Shown: positions 15,437 to 25,898 of the stretch, one piece after another
Layout of the letters: the number at the start of each line of letters is the position of its first letter
How positions within the stretch are numbered: position 1 is the first letter of the stretch
DNA from: an uncultured Muribaculaceae bacterium
Lineage (GTDB): Bacteria; Bacteroidota; Bacteroidia; Bacteroidales; Muribaculaceae
Reading direction: 5' to 3'
Length of the DNA: 64,000 nt
Assembly: GCA_910578095.1 (NCBI GenBank)
Contig: CAJTOZ010000010.1
Coordinates: forward strand, 12,160 to 76,159
Program-made: the position numbers and the translations under genes
The notes under the pieces: model-generated
What the model was told of the DNA's origin: nothing
Seen by the model: only the letters and a program-made list of their open reading frames with translations
The model's database searches: none

Positions 15437-15976
15437 TCAGCGTATGTCCACCTCTTCGCCGGGATGGGTGTACCAGCGCGAGTACATGAGGTAGTTGTGG
15501 GCTATCCGCTGGTTGATCTCGCGGCTCTGCTCGGGATCTACCGGCTTCACAAACTTGGCGGGAGCTCCGGCCCATAGTTCGTTGGGGCCTATCTTTGTGC
15601 GTGAGAGCACCACCGATCCGGCAGCCACTATGGCTCCTTCGCCCACTTCGGCATCGTCCATCACCACAGCGCCCATGCCTATGAGGGCGAGGTCGTGGAT
15701 CTTGGCGCCATGTATGGTCACGTTGTGGCCTATGCTGACATCGTCGCCTATTTCTATGGTGGATTTCTGATAGAGGGTGTGGAGCACCGAGCCGTCCTGG
15801 ATGTTGACGCGGTTGCCTATGCGTATGCTGTTGACGTCGCCACGGAGCACAGCGTTGAACCATACGCTGCATCCGTCGCCCATTACAACATCGCCCACTA
15901 CGGTGGCGTTCTCGGCCAGGAAGCAGTCCCGGCCTATCTGCGGCTCGATGCCGCGCAATGGAATTATGAGTGCCAT
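15437..15976 (-). CDS. Gamma-carbonic-anhydrase-family hexapeptide-repeat protein
   Basis: The 179-residue protein folds as a left-handed beta-helix: many I/V/L-G-x-x hexapeptides such as NATVVGDVVMGDGCSVWFN. The three zinc-ligand histidines of the gamma-CA family are present in VLHTLYQKS, SIGHNV and TIHGAKI. Members hydrate CO2 or have lost activity; bacterial homologues (YrdA, PaaY-like) are often thioesterase-like or of uncertain function. The length is typical. It lies directly upstream of the histidine kinase and 64 bases downstream of the aminopeptidase gene on the same strand. Confidence 0.88.
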   Translation of the reverse strand: MALIIPLRGIEPQIGRDCFLAENATVVGDVVMGDGCSVWFNAVLRGDVNSIRIGNRVNIQDGSVLHTLYQKSTIEIGDDVSIGHNVTIHGAKIHDLALIGMGAVVMDDAEVGEGAIVAAGSVVLSRTKIGPNELWAGAPAKFVKPVDPEQSREINQRIAHNYLMYSRWYTHPGEEVDIR

Positions 15977-16040
15977 ATATGTTCCGTACGTTTTGGTTGT
16001 GAGTTTATTTATCCGTTGCGAGAGCTTTCTGAGCGGATTC

Positions 16041-17822
16041 TTATATAGCCTGCGTTTTGTCGCGGAGCCATGCGCGTGCCTCGGCGTCGAGGGCGGGCGA
16101 CAGCGTCTCGTACACGTGTTCGTTGTAGCTGTTCACCCATGTCAGTTCGGCTTCGGTCATCATTTCTGTGGCAAACAGGCGTGTGTCGAAGGGGAACAGC
16201 GTGAGGGTCTCGAACTTGTAGAAGCGTCCGAATTCGGTGTCGAACGCCGGCACGCACAGCACCAGATTCTCGCAGCGTATGCCGTGGATACCGGCTCGGT
16301 AAAGACCGGGCTCGTTGCTCGTGATCATGCCGGGGGTGAGCGGTGCAGGCACATAGTTGAGGCGTACGCTCTGCGGGCCCTCGTGCACATTGAGGAAGTG
16401 GCCCACACCGTGGCCTGTGCCGTGCAGGTAGCTGAGGCCGTGCTGCCAAAGATACTGGCGTGCAAGGGCGTCGAGCTGTGTGCCGCAGGTGCCTTCGGGG
16501 AATATTGCCTGTGCCAGGGCTATGTGGCCTTTCATCACAAGAGTGAAGTCCGAGCGTTCCTGCTGTGTGGGTTGGCCAAGGCAGATGGTGCGTGTTATGT
16601 CGGTGGTGCCATCGAGATATTGCGCGCCGCTATCTATGAGCAGCAGCCCCTCCGGGCGCAGGGTGGCGTTGCTTTGCTCGTCGGCCTCGTAGTGGACGAT
16701 GGCTCCGTGCGGGCCGTAGCCGGCTATGGTGCCGAAACTTTCGTCGAAGAAAAGAGGCTGCTCTGAACGCTTGCGGCGTAGGATCTCGGCCACATCCATT
16801 TCCGTGATTTTTTCGCCGGCCTGCAGGCGGCTTTCAAGTTCCATGAGGGAGTGGACGAGCGCCACACCATCGCGTTTCATGGCTTCGCGCACACCGGCTA
16901 TCTGCACTTCGTTTTTGCAGGCTTTGGGCATGGCCAGCGGCGACGCGGCCTCTACGGCGCGGTCGGCGAAAGCTTCAAGGATTCCGTAGGCGGTGGAGGC
17001 GGGGTCGAGCAGCACGCGGCGGCGGGTGGAAAGGTCGGTGATAAAGGTTTTCACAGACGTATAGGGGCGTGTCTCCACGCCTTGCTCGGCAAGGTAGCCG
17101 GTCACTTCGGGGGTGAGTTTGTCGCGGTCGATGAACAGGACATTGGCTTCCGGACCGAGGTACACATAGGCTGTGGCCACAGGATTGTAGCGCACGTCGC
17201 GGCTGCGGATGTTGAGCAGCCATGCCACCTGGTCGAGCGCCGACACGAACAGGGCGTCGGCCCCGTGCATGCGGGCCCCTTCAAGGGCATCGGCTATCTT
17301 TGCGGCAGCGGAGCGGCCGGCATACTTTTCCTCGTGCACGAAAACCTCGGCCTTGGGGAGCGCGGGGCGGTCGGTCCATATAGCGGGCAGGGCATCGAAT
17401 GCCGTTTCCAGGCGTATGTCGCGGGCTTTGAGGGTCTTGCGCAGCGAGCGTAGCGCCCCTACGCTGAATAGCATGGCGTCCACACCCACAGTGGCATCGG
17501 CGCCGAGTGCCGATGCCAGCCACGCTTCCACGGATGGAGTGTCGGGCAGCCCTTCTTTCATGAGCTCAATTTCAGAGCCGGCGAGCTGGTCGGCAGCTTG
17601 AAGGAAGTAGCGTGAGTCGGTCCAGAGGCGCGCGTGGCCTTCGGCCGGCACCACAAGAGTGCCGGCGGAGCCGTTGAAACCGCTGAGCCAGCGGCGTGCC
17701 TGCCAGTGGGAAGCGATGTACTCGCTCATGTGTGGATCTGCTTGTGGTATGATTGCGGCGTCGATTCCCCGGCGCTTCATTTCGGCGCGCAGGGCCGCAA
17801 GACGGTTGGCGGTGTCGTTCAT
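16041..17822 (-). CDS. Xaa-Pro aminopeptidase (M24B)
   Basis: The 593-residue size fits the long cytoplasmic aminopeptidase P type: two creatinase-like N-terminal domains (to about 310) and a pita-bread catalytic domain. The dinuclear-metal ligands are visible in order: LLIDSGAQYLDGTTDITRTI (two Asp), GTGHGVGHFLNVHEG (His), MITSNEPGLY (Glu) and IHGIRCENLV (Glu). It releases N-terminal residues preceding proline in peptides. It begins one base after the yraN stop and so is part of a minus-strand run from about 20.75 kb. The lack of a signal peptide indicates a cytoplasmic location. Confidence 0.93.
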   Translation of the reverse strand: MNDTANRLAALRAEMKRRGIDAAIIPQADPHMSEYIASHWQARRWLSGFNGSAGTLVVPAEGHARLWTDSRYFLQAADQLAGSEIELMKEGLPDTPSVEAWLASALGADATVGVDAMLFSVGALRSLRKTLKARDIRLETAFDALPAIWTDRPALPKAEVFVHEEKYAGRSAAAKIADALEGARMHGADALFVSALDQVAWLLNIRSRDVRYNPVATAYVYLGPEANVLFIDRDKLTPEVTGYLAEQGVETRPYTSVKTFITDLSTRRRVLLDPASTAYGILEAFADRAVEAASPLAMPKACKNEVQIAGVREAMKRDGVALVHSLMELESRLQAGEKITEMDVAEILRRKRSEQPLFFDESFGTIAGYGPHGAIVHYEADEQSNATLRPEGLLLIDSGAQYLDGTTDITRTICLGQPTQQERSDFTLVMKGHIALAQAIFPEGTCGTQLDALARQYLWQHGLSYLHGTGHGVGHFLNVHEGPQSVRLNYVPAPLTPGMITSNEPGLYRAGIHGIRCENLVLCVPAFDTEFGRFYKFETLTLFPFDTRLFATEMMTEAELTWVNSYNEHVYETLSPALDAEARAWLRDKTQAI

Positions 17823-17823
17823 G

Positions 17824-18198
17824 TCAGGAGTATGTTTTAAGTGGCGGGCAGAAGGCGTCCTCCACGTGTTCTATTGTAAAATTTCCAGGCGTACCGCTGA
17901 TGCCTATGATGTCGAACTGCAGCTCGTGCGGCAGCTCGTAGGCTTCCACGTAGGCTGTGGCCGCGCGCACCATGGACAGCTGTTTGCGGCGGTCCACCGC
18001 AGCCACGGGGTCGTCGGTGGCTGCATCGGAGCGCGTTTTCACCTCCACGATGGCCAGGCGTTCGCCACGTTGCGCTATGATGTCGATTTCCATGCGCCCG
18101 CAACGCCAGTTACGGTCCACTATCGCGTAGCCCTTGGATATCAGCAGCTCCACTGCCGCTTCCTCGCCGAGGCGTCCGGTGTCGTTGTGGCGTGCCAT
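17824..18198 (-). CDS. YraN-family (UPF0102) nuclease-fold protein
   Basis: The 124-residue protein shows the UPF0102 pattern: GRLGEEAAVELLISKGYAI, then RNWRCGRMEIDIIAQRGERL and AIVEVKTRS. This is the PD-(D/E)xK nuclease fold core with E-I-D and E-V-K. Its in vivo role is poorly defined, perhaps DNA processing or repair. It is six bases downstream of the M16 peptidase gene and one base from the aminopeptidase gene. Confidence 0.9.
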   Translation of the reverse strand: MARHNDTGRLGEEAAVELLISKGYAIVDRNWRCGRMEIDIIAQRGERLAIVEVKTRSDAATDDPVAAVDRRKQLSMVRAATAYVEAYELPHELQFDIIGISGTPGNFTIEHVEDAFCPPLKTYS

Positions 18199-18204
18199 TC
18201 GGGG

Positions 18205-19457
18205 TTATTCGGGTTTGATGATGAGTGTCGCCATATCTGAGCGGAGGAAAATATCGCGTGCGCAAGCCGCGATATCATCGATGGTGACGCGGCGCCGGCG
18301 CTTGAGCTCGATGTCGGGGTCCTCGCCGTGCATCTCGGCGGCGGCGAGGCGCTGCGCCATACCCACTGCCGACATTTCGGCGGCGGCATGGCGGGCTTCG
18401 AAACGGTTGATGGCGCGCTCCATCTCGTGGGTGGTGATGTTGCCGGCCACGGTCAGGGCGAAGGCCTCATTGAGCAGGCATTCGCGGGCGCGCACAATAT
18501 TTTCGCGGGTATTGCCGGCCGTCACGCGGCAGTCCATCAGCAGCATCCCCTCGTGCTCGGAGCCTATTATGGAGGCTTCGGCATCGGTGAGCAGCTCCGG
18601 ATAGCGGGCAATGAGGTTGCGGCGCAGCCGGGACGCGCGTCCGGCCGACAGTAGGTCGGTGATGATGTCGGCCTCGGTATAGCCGGGTTGTCCGTAGGCT
18701 GCCATTGGCCATGCGAGAAGTATCAGCGGCGCCGGCACGCGGTCGGTGATCTCGCGCCACATGCCTGTGCTGCTTTCAGAGCGTTGAAACACTTCCGCCG
18801 GCATCTTTCGCGCGGCTATATTGCGCCGCGGGATGTCGGCGAACCATTTCTCAACAAGTTCCCGCAGGCGCTCGGGCCCGACGTTGCCTACCACGGAGAG
18901 CACGGCGTTGTCGGGAGCGTAGTGGGAGTAGAACCATTCGCGCACATCGGCGTCGGTGACGCGTGCGATGTGCTCCGGCTCCAGGCCTATCACCGGCCAT
19001 GAGTAGGGGTGGGACGGGTGGTAGAGCATGGAGCGTATCTCGTGCATGGCGCGCCCGTACGGGCGGTTGAGCACGGTCTCCTTGAACTCCTCTATCACCA
19101 CCGACCGCTGCACCTCAAGCACTTGGGGATTGAACGACAAGGCCAGCATGCGGTCGCTTTCCACGCGCAGCGCGGCCTCGATGTTCTGGGCGGGCAGCAC
19201 CTCGTAGAAGTTGGTGAAGTCCGGGCTTGTCCAGGCGTTGTTCACTCCGCCGGCACGCTCGATTGCTCCGTTGAAATCGGGCTCGTTGGCCGATCCTCCG
19301 AACATCAGGTGCTCGAAGAGATGGGCCATGCCCGTGAGAGAGCGTCGCTCGTCGCGCGCACCCACGTCGTACATCACGTCGACGGCCACCATGGCCGTGC
19401 GTGAGTCGTAGCGGTGCACCACACGCAGTCCGTTGTCGAGCGTGAAGCGGTTGAGCA

Positions 19458-19458
<1 letters not shown>
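18205..19458 (-). CDS. M16 zinc peptidase
   Basis: The 417-residue protein carries the inverted zinc motif HLFEH (His46, Glu49, His50) and the downstream ligand region LEVQRSVVIEEFKE. The second half repeats the M16 fold without the motif, as usual for pitrilysin/MPP-type enzymes. There is no signal peptide, so it is probably cytoplasmic; these enzymes degrade peptides. The start codon overlaps the cyclophilin stop (TGATG), implying coupling. Confidence 0.92.
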
Positions 19459-20348
<890 letters not shown>

Positions 20349-20372
20349 TGCGGGATATTTGAGGGGGATTCT

Positions 20373-20753
20373 TCAGAGAGTGTCGGTGCGCGGATACAGG
20401 CGCTGGTACATGCGCCGGAAGTTGCGGTCGGTGGCACAACGTTCTTCGGCACCTTCGGCGTAGTTGTCGCCGTAGATTCCGCGCATCAGTGCGGGCAGGA
20501 AGCTGTGCTCGCGGTCCTTGTCGATGGTGGCGCCCACCAGACGGTCCACGGCCGCGGCATAACGCTGTGGGTCGATGGCATGCAGGTAGCGTGCGGCGCT
20601 TGCGAGAAACTGGCCCGAGCGGTCGACGGTGATCATGTTGTCGACAATGGCATCCAGGTCGGCATAGCAAGTCTCGATATTGTTGGCCAGATATTCGTAT
20701 GTGGCCAGCCCGTCGGGGTCCTGTTTCAGCAGTTTGATGTCCTGTTCTGTCAT
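20373..20753 (-). CDS. Small soluble protein of unknown function
   Basis: The 126-residue helical acidic protein starts MTEQDIKLLKQDPDGLATYE and contains ETCYADLDAIVDNMITVDRS. It has no signal peptide or membrane segment. It has its own promoter element and is 24 bases upstream of the cyclophilin gene, so it heads the co-directional run 20753-14214. No family was recognised; it looks like a lineage-restricted Bacteroidota protein. Confidence 0.6.
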   Translation of the reverse strand: MTEQDIKLLKQDPDGLATYEYLANNIETCYADLDAIVDNMITVDRSGQFLASAARYLHAIDPQRYAAAVDRLVGATIDKDREHSFLPALMRGIYGDNYAEGAEERCATDRNFRRMYQRLYPRTDTL

Positions 20754-20773
20754 ATTTGCAAAGTATTAACACG

Positions 20774-20781
20774 CAAAAATA
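20774..20781 (-). promoter_or_regulatory. Bacteroidota -7 element (TATTTTTG) for the 126-residue gene and downstream run
   Basis: It matches TAnnTTTG, 21 bases before the start codon. Confidence 0.55.
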
Positions 20782-20826
20782 CAAAAAAACATCGAAATCG
20801 TCCACCCGCGTGGCTATAAGAATAGT

Positions 20827-20875
20827 GGCAGGATACTAAAAAACCGTAATAAGCGCTTTCTTAAAGCATCCTGCC
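20827..20875 (-). terminator. Hairpin after the xylan-enzyme cluster
   Basis: GGCAGGAT pairs with ATCCTGCC, with an inner GCTTT/AAAGC pair, ending nine bases from the stop of the last GH43 gene. On the minus strand a run of six T lies inside the outer stem, so it is an atypical terminator. Confidence 0.45.
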
Positions 20876-20883
20876 GAGCGGAG

Positions 20884-21915
20884 TTATCTCGGGCCTGATG
20901 TCTGCCGCACGGGAATCATGGTTCCGTCGGGGTTGTAGAACAAAGAATCCACGCACACGGCGCGCCGTCCTATGGCGCCTTTATGACCGTCGATTTCGAG
21001 TGTGGCATTGTGGTAGAAGAGGTAGTCCTGGCCGTTGAAATTCACTATTCCGGGATGTATGGTGAAGCTGTTTTCGGCCGGCCCTGTGAGTTGGCCGCGC
21101 GGAGTCCATTCGCCTTCCATGTCGGTGGCTGTGGCGTAGGATATATCCTCCTGATGCGTTTCCGGATTGCTGGATGCGTATGTGAGATAATAGATGTTGC
21201 CGCGCTTGTGGAGCCACGGACCTTCCACGTAGAGTGGCAGGTCGATGGTGCGTATGTCGCCTTTTATGGCAGTCATGTCGGGGGTGAGTTCAGCCAAGAA
21301 GCATGTGCCGTTGCCCCAGCACAGCCATGCGCGGTCGCCGTCCACGAGCACCGTCGGGTCGATGTCGTTCCACCAGCCGCGTGTGCCGTTGTCGGTCATG
21401 CTGTCGCACACCAGAGGCTTGCCTATCGCATCCCTGAACGGTCCGGTGGGGCTGTCGGCCATGGCCACGCCCACACAGTAGCCCGCATATGGTTCTTTGC
21501 CGATGGAGGTGGTGTAGTAGTAGAATTTTCCGTCGCGTTCTACCACTTGCGATGCCCATGCGGCTTCTTTTGCCCAACTGAAATCGGTGGGTGCGAGCAC
21601 GGGGCCATGGTCGGTCCAGTGCTTCATGTCGTCGGTGGAGTAGCAGAGCCATTCGGTGATATTGAATTCTTTGCCTCCGCTCGCGGAGTCCTGTCCGTCG
21701 TAATATTCGTCATGTCCTACATAGAGATACAGCCGTCCATCGTGCACCATGGGAGCCGGATCGGCCGTAAACTTGTCGCGCACGACAGGGTTGCCCTCAT
21801 AGAGGAATGTCTTGAGGCTGTCGGCGGCGGTGTCGCCGCTGTGTGTATTTTTGTTGCCGGTGCATGCTCCTAAGGCGAGGATGCCGCAAAGTGTGGCGGA
21901 AAGCAGTTGTTTCAT
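20884..21915 (-). CDS. GH43 glycoside hydrolase, lipoprotein
   Basis: The 343-residue protein has a lipobox (LGAC, Cys18) and a single five-bladed beta-propeller GH43 domain. The three family acids are recognisable: Asp52 in FTADPAPMV (base), Asp in WNDIDPTVLVDG, and Glu in YVEGPWLHKRG (acid). GH43 enzymes act as beta-xylosidases, alpha-L-arabinofuranosidases or arabinanases. The surrounding CE1 and GH8 domains suggest arabinoxylan side chains or xylo-oligosaccharides. It is last in the five-gene cluster, 24 bases after the GH43-GH8 gene. Likely periplasmic or surface-facing lipoprotein. Confidence 0.87.
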   Translation of the reverse strand: MKQLLSATLCGILALGACTGNKNTHSGDTAADSLKTFLYEGNPVVRDKFTADPAPMVHDGRLYLYVGHDEYYDGQDSASGGKEFNITEWLCYSTDDMKHWTDHGPVLAPTDFSWAKEAAWASQVVERDGKFYYYTTSIGKEPYAGYCVGVAMADSPTGPFRDAIGKPLVCDSMTDNGTRGWWNDIDPTVLVDGDRAWLCWGNGTCFLAELTPDMTAIKGDIRTIDLPLYVEGPWLHKRGNIYYLTYASSNPETHQEDISYATATDMEGEWTPRGQLTGPAENSFTIHPGIVNFNGQDYLFYHNATLEIDGHKGAIGRRAVCVDSLFYNPDGTMIPVRQTSGPR

Positions 21916-21939
21916 GTGGTATATGTGATTTGCGTATGG

Positions 21940-24450
21940 TTAATGTCGGGGTTCGATAATACGGTATCTGCCGCTCAGATGCATGAATGCGAAAAGCCGC
22001 AGGAAGCCGTCGTAGTAGGCGTCGAAGTAGCCATCGGAGTATGGCTCGTGGCGCGAGTTCCATAGCTTTTCGGCAAAAGCACGGCTTCTGCAGCTGGTGG
22101 CGGCAAGCGATGCCGCCCCGAGTGTGGCCACCAGACCGATGGAATGCCGCAGGGCGGTGTAGCCTCCGGCATCGAGTATGTCCTCTACCGGTGTGCCGTC
22201 GATATTGTACTGGTCCATGAAATCATTGATGCCCTTCGAGTTGAAAAAGTTCTGTATGCGGTCGGCATAGCAGCGCTGCCATGCGCCATCGGCACCGCTC
22301 CAAGAATAGTCGAGCGCGATGTTCATGGGCACGCGCCATGAGTCGAAGCGGAATGCAGGCCCGAGAATGTGCATCCTCACACCCGGCGTGCCATCGTAGG
22401 CGGAGTAGTCGGGTGTCAGGCCGGTCTCGGGGTGTACGGCCTTATGTAGATAGCTCCGGCTACGCGCTGCGCACTCCCTCCAGAAAGCGGCGCGGCCGTC
22501 GTCGGCCCATCGGGCCCACACTTCGTAGAATGCGGGCACATGGTAGGATGGGTCGGTAAATGTGCCTCCCCAGTTGTCGGGGGTGAATGTGATGAGTTTG
22601 TGCTCGAGATTTATGAGTGGGGCGGCATGTTCCATGCCCGATTTTTGCATCGACAGGTCGAGAATACGCCGTGCTTCAGCCTTGTAGTTGATGCCGGTAT
22701 TGTCGCCCCAGAGGTTGGAAGCGAAAATCAGGGATGTGACGAAGTAGAGTTCACCATCGGAGGCCGCTCCATGGGAATTGGGCGTGCCATCGGTGGCGCA
22801 GCTCCATGCGAAGTATCCTTCGCGGGGACCGCTTTGGTGTTGCATATGCTTCTTGCTCCATCTCCACAGACGGTCGAAAATATCCTTGCGGCCGAACTGA
22901 ACGGCGGCCATGAGCCCATACGACATGCCCTCGGTGCGCACATCGTGGTTTTTGATGTCGCTTACATAGGCCATGGAATCGCCCACTTCAAAGTAAACCT
23001 TGCGCTCTCCGAAGAAGAGGTCGTTGAATATGCTTTCGAGCCGCGCGTCTATTTCCGTCTGTCCGTGCCCCATCTCGGCGAAAAGGTTGCGGTAGCGCCC
23101 GGTGTCGGCCGCGCCCCGCTCCCAGGGCAGTGCATCGAAGCCTATCCACTCTATCTCCACGTCATGACCGGCGGAGAGCGTCACCATCAGATCTGTCACA
23201 CCCGTTGGCGCCTGGGCCACACGGACGCGTGTTTCCTGCCAGTCGGGCGATGGTGCGATACGTGCCGAAGCGATGGAGTGGCGGCCGTCGGCGGTGGTAA
23301 GGTCTACAGTTGCACCCTTGCGGCTGCGGGCACGCAACGTGAGTTCTTCCACGGGTTTTTCGCCGAAGTCGACACTATTGTAGCGCAGCCACGCTCCTTT
23401 TCGGGAGAATACGCTTTTCCATCCGGCCATTTTGTCGGTAGGATCAAGAAATTCTATGCGTGTACCTTTGGGGCTTATGCCGCTGTGCCGGTCGATGCGT
23501 ATGCGCTTGCGCGCGTCGGTCATCCCCACACCCCGCAGCGTCGGCACAACTTTGCGTATGGTGCCGTCGGGATTGAACTCCAGGGAGTCGATCCGGGCCG
23601 AGCGGCGCTTGTCCATGTCGGGCGACATGTCATTGTGGTGGTAGAAGAGATACCATTGTCCATTATATTCCACGATGGAGTGGTGGTTGGTCCAGCAGCC
23701 GCTTGGCGATTCATCCATGATGACTCCCTTGAAGTCGAACGGTCCCATAGGGTTGTCTCCCATGGCGTAGGCCAATGTCTCGGTCTTGTCTTTCACCCAA
23801 GGGAATGTGAAATAGTAGATTCCGTTGCGCTTGAACACGAACGGCCCTTCCTTGAAGCCGTCGGGGAGCCCTTCCACTTGGGATGGCTCGCTGTCCAGTT
23901 CCGTCATGTTGTTTTTGAGCTTGGCCACAGACATGCCGCGCCCGCTCCAGTAGAGGTAGCTTTGGCCGTCGGTGTCCACCAGCACGCATGGGTCTATGCC
24001 CCTCACACCGTCGATGAACCGGGGCATAGGGCGGAATGGCCCTTCCGGCTTGTCGGCCACAGCCACGCCTATTGCGAATCCTTTTTCCGGCTCGCGCGGA
24101 GCAGCCGGAAAATAGAAAAAGTAGCGGCCGTCTTTCTCTACACAGTCGGGAGCCCACATGGCATAGGAGTCGGGCTGAACCCATGGGATGCGGTTCTGAG
24201 TGAGGATTACACCATGGTCTGTCCAGTCGGTGAGGTTGTCGGAAGAGAATACATGGTAATCTTCCATGCAGAACCATTCCTTTAGGCGGTCGATGGGGCT
24301 TTCGATGTCATGCGACGGATACAGATACACCTTGCCGTTGAACACTTTGGCCGTGGGATCGGCGGTGAACTGGTCGCGGATGATGGGATTCTGTGCGCCG
24401 GCTGTAGCGGCGCATATCAGCAATGTGGCGGCTGCAAAAGATGTCTTCAT
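21940..24450 (-). CDS. GH43-GH8 bimodular xylan-degrading enzyme
   Basis: The 836-residue secreted protein has a signal peptide ending AGAQ. Residues about 22-330 are a GH43 propeller (FTADPTAKVF, GIDPCVLVDTDG, FKEGPFVFKRNG carrying the three acids). A beta-sandwich module covers about 335-470. The C-terminal half (about 475-836) is GH8, with DVRTEGMSYGLMAAVQFGRK holding the general-acid Glu and the fold blocks GYFAWSCATDG and SDGELYFVTSLIFAS. The GH8 part resembles reducing-end xylose-releasing exo-oligoxylanases. The fusion would couple debranching or xylosidase action with release of xylose. The start at 24450 (MKTSF) gives the signal peptide; the longer frame was rejected. It starts four bases after the upstream GH43 stop. 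Confidence 0.85.
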   Translation of the reverse strand: MKTSFAAATLLICAATAGAQNPIIRDQFTADPTAKVFNGKVYLYPSHDIESPIDRLKEWFCMEDYHVFSSDNLTDWTDHGVILTQNRIPWVQPDSYAMWAPDCVEKDGRYFFYFPAAPREPEKGFAIGVAVADKPEGPFRPMPRFIDGVRGIDPCVLVDTDGQSYLYWSGRGMSVAKLKNNMTELDSEPSQVEGLPDGFKEGPFVFKRNGIYYFTFPWVKDKTETLAYAMGDNPMGPFDFKGVIMDESPSGCWTNHHSIVEYNGQWYLFYHHNDMSPDMDKRRSARIDSLEFNPDGTIRKVVPTLRGVGMTDARKRIRIDRHSGISPKGTRIEFLDPTDKMAGWKSVFSRKGAWLRYNSVDFGEKPVEELTLRARSRKGATVDLTTADGRHSIASARIAPSPDWQETRVRVAQAPTGVTDLMVTLSAGHDVEIEWIGFDALPWERGAADTGRYRNLFAEMGHGQTEIDARLESIFNDLFFGERKVYFEVGDSMAYVSDIKNHDVRTEGMSYGLMAAVQFGRKDIFDRLWRWSKKHMQHQSGPREGYFAWSCATDGTPNSHGAASDGELYFVTSLIFASNLWGDNTGINYKAEARRILDLSMQKSGMEHAAPLINLEHKLITFTPDNWGGTFTDPSYHVPAFYEVWARWADDGRAAFWRECAARSRSYLHKAVHPETGLTPDYSAYDGTPGVRMHILGPAFRFDSWRVPMNIALDYSWSGADGAWQRCYADRIQNFFNSKGINDFMDQYNIDGTPVEDILDAGGYTALRHSIGLVATLGAASLAATSCRSRAFAEKLWNSRHEPYSDGYFDAYYDGFLRLFAFMHLSGRYRIIEPRH

Positions 24451-24454
24451 GGTG

Positions 24455-25894
24455 TCAACGCGTTCTGAAATTCCATTTTGAGTTGTCGCTGTCCATATCG
24501 AATGCACCCAGCGTAGGAGTGCTGTCGGCAATGGATATGAGTGCGAGGGCTTCGTCGCATCCGGGCACTTTACGTGGCATTATGCGGAAGGTTCCGTCTG
24601 TTAGCCTGTCGATGCGCCACAGCTGCTCGTCGGCTCCGGTGAAATGAGGCACCGTTGTCAGCTCTTTGGCTGCGGTGGCTGCGAGCGCACGGTCCGTACC
24701 TTCTATCGTTATTTTGTAATATGGTGAGCCAAGATAACCTCCGAATTCCGGTACAGCCGTGATGGTCCATTTCTGGTGCGGACGGAACATGTAGTCGCCG
24801 GTGCGCACTGGAATATCTCCATCGGGCCAGGTGGCTGCTACATCCGCGAGCGTCTGTTGTTTCAGTGGTACAAGGGGTTCCTCGCTCTTTTCCCAGAATC
24901 GGTGCATTCCTCCTTCCATGCGCACGAAGTCGACGGCGAGTTCCAGAGCGTATCCGCGGCGTTCGGATTCGATTTCGTATGTGCCTTCCTGCAGTTCATC
25001 GGGCACTTCGGGCCAGTCGTTTCTCCACACGAGGGGCAGTATAGCGAGCACACTGCGGCCGCCGCGCTCGAAGTCGGCCTCGAAGTGGCACGACATTTTC
25101 TCTATCCCTTCTGCCTCGACAATGTGTCCGAAGTGGCCCGCTCCGGTGCGGCCGTTGCGCGCGGCCACTACCATTTTGCCGCCTCCGGCGAGCATGTCGC
25201 GCCCTACGTTGTCGAGATATGGGCCTGTGACGCTCCGGGAACGGCCCACCACTATATTATAGGTGGAGTTCGGACCGTCGCAGCATGTGCCATGGGTGCC
25301 AAGCAGATAGTACCAGCCGTTGCGGTAGATGAGGTCGGTGGCTTCGCAGTCGATGGCTATGTCTATTGGTTCGTTTCCGTGCATGCGATGGCCGGTAGCT
25401 GGGTCAAGTTCTACCAGACGTATAAATCCGAAGTAGGTTCCGTACGACATCCACAGGCGTCCGTCGTTGGGATCCAGCAGCAACCCTGGGTCGATGGCGT
25501 CGCAATCCTCGTTGTCGGCCGAAGTGGCCACTACCACGGGCTCCGTGTAGCCGAATATTGGCGACGCCGGGTCGAGGCTGCGGTTCCACATGGTCAGTAC
25601 GGAGCCCTTGTGGCTACCCCCCAGACCACCGCCCGTAGCGCTGTACGCCACAAGGTAGCGGTCGCCAATCTTGATGGCGTCGGGAGCGGCGCCGCGCCCC
25701 GGGCGCACCCCTCCGCTATGCCACTCGTAGCCATCGGTGGATATGAGGCCTCCTCCCCCGGTGCCGAAAGTATAATATTTGCCGTCACATTCCATTATTG
25801 TCGATGGGTCGTGTATATATGGTTCGCCGGTCTGTGCCGTGGCGCATATAGCGGCGCATGATATGAGCCCCGCGATAATGATATGTTTTTTCAT
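24455..25894 (-). CDS. GH43 glycoside hydrolase with C-terminal ricin-type lectin domain
   Basis: The 479-residue protein has a signal peptide (cleavage near ATAQ). The GH43 domain begins with YIHDPSTIMECDGKYYTFGT (base Asp) and DAIDPGLLLDPNDGRLWMSY, with the acid Glu in CEATDLIYRNGWYYLL. This arrangement is like the arabinanase/arabinofuranosidase subgroup. The last 130 residues look like a ricin-type beta-trefoil carbohydrate-binding domain, with repeated QxW-like motifs HQKW, EQLW and NSKW. It binds and hydrolyses arabinose- or xylose-containing polymer in the periplasm or outside. It is co-transcribed with both neighbours (4-base gaps). Confidence 0.85.
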   Translation of the reverse strand: MKKHIIIAGLISCAAICATAQTGEPYIHDPSTIMECDGKYYTFGTGGGGLISTDGYEWHSGGVRPGRGAAPDAIKIGDRYLVAYSATGGGLGGSHKGSVLTMWNRSLDPASPIFGYTEPVVVATSADNEDCDAIDPGLLLDPNDGRLWMSYGTYFGFIRLVELDPATGHRMHGNEPIDIAIDCEATDLIYRNGWYYLLGTHGTCCDGPNSTYNIVVGRSRSVTGPYLDNVGRDMLAGGGKMVVAARNGRTGAGHFGHIVEAEGIEKMSCHFEADFERGGRSVLAILPLVWRNDWPEVPDELQEGTYEIESERRGYALELAVDFVRMEGGMHRFWEKSEEPLVPLKQQTLADVAATWPDGDIPVRTGDYMFRPHQKWTITAVPEFGGYLGSPYYKITIEGTDRALAATAAKELTTVPHFTGADEQLWRIDRLTDGTFRIMPRKVPGCDEALALISIADSTPTLGAFDMDSDNSKWNFRTR

Positions 25895-25898
25895 TGTC

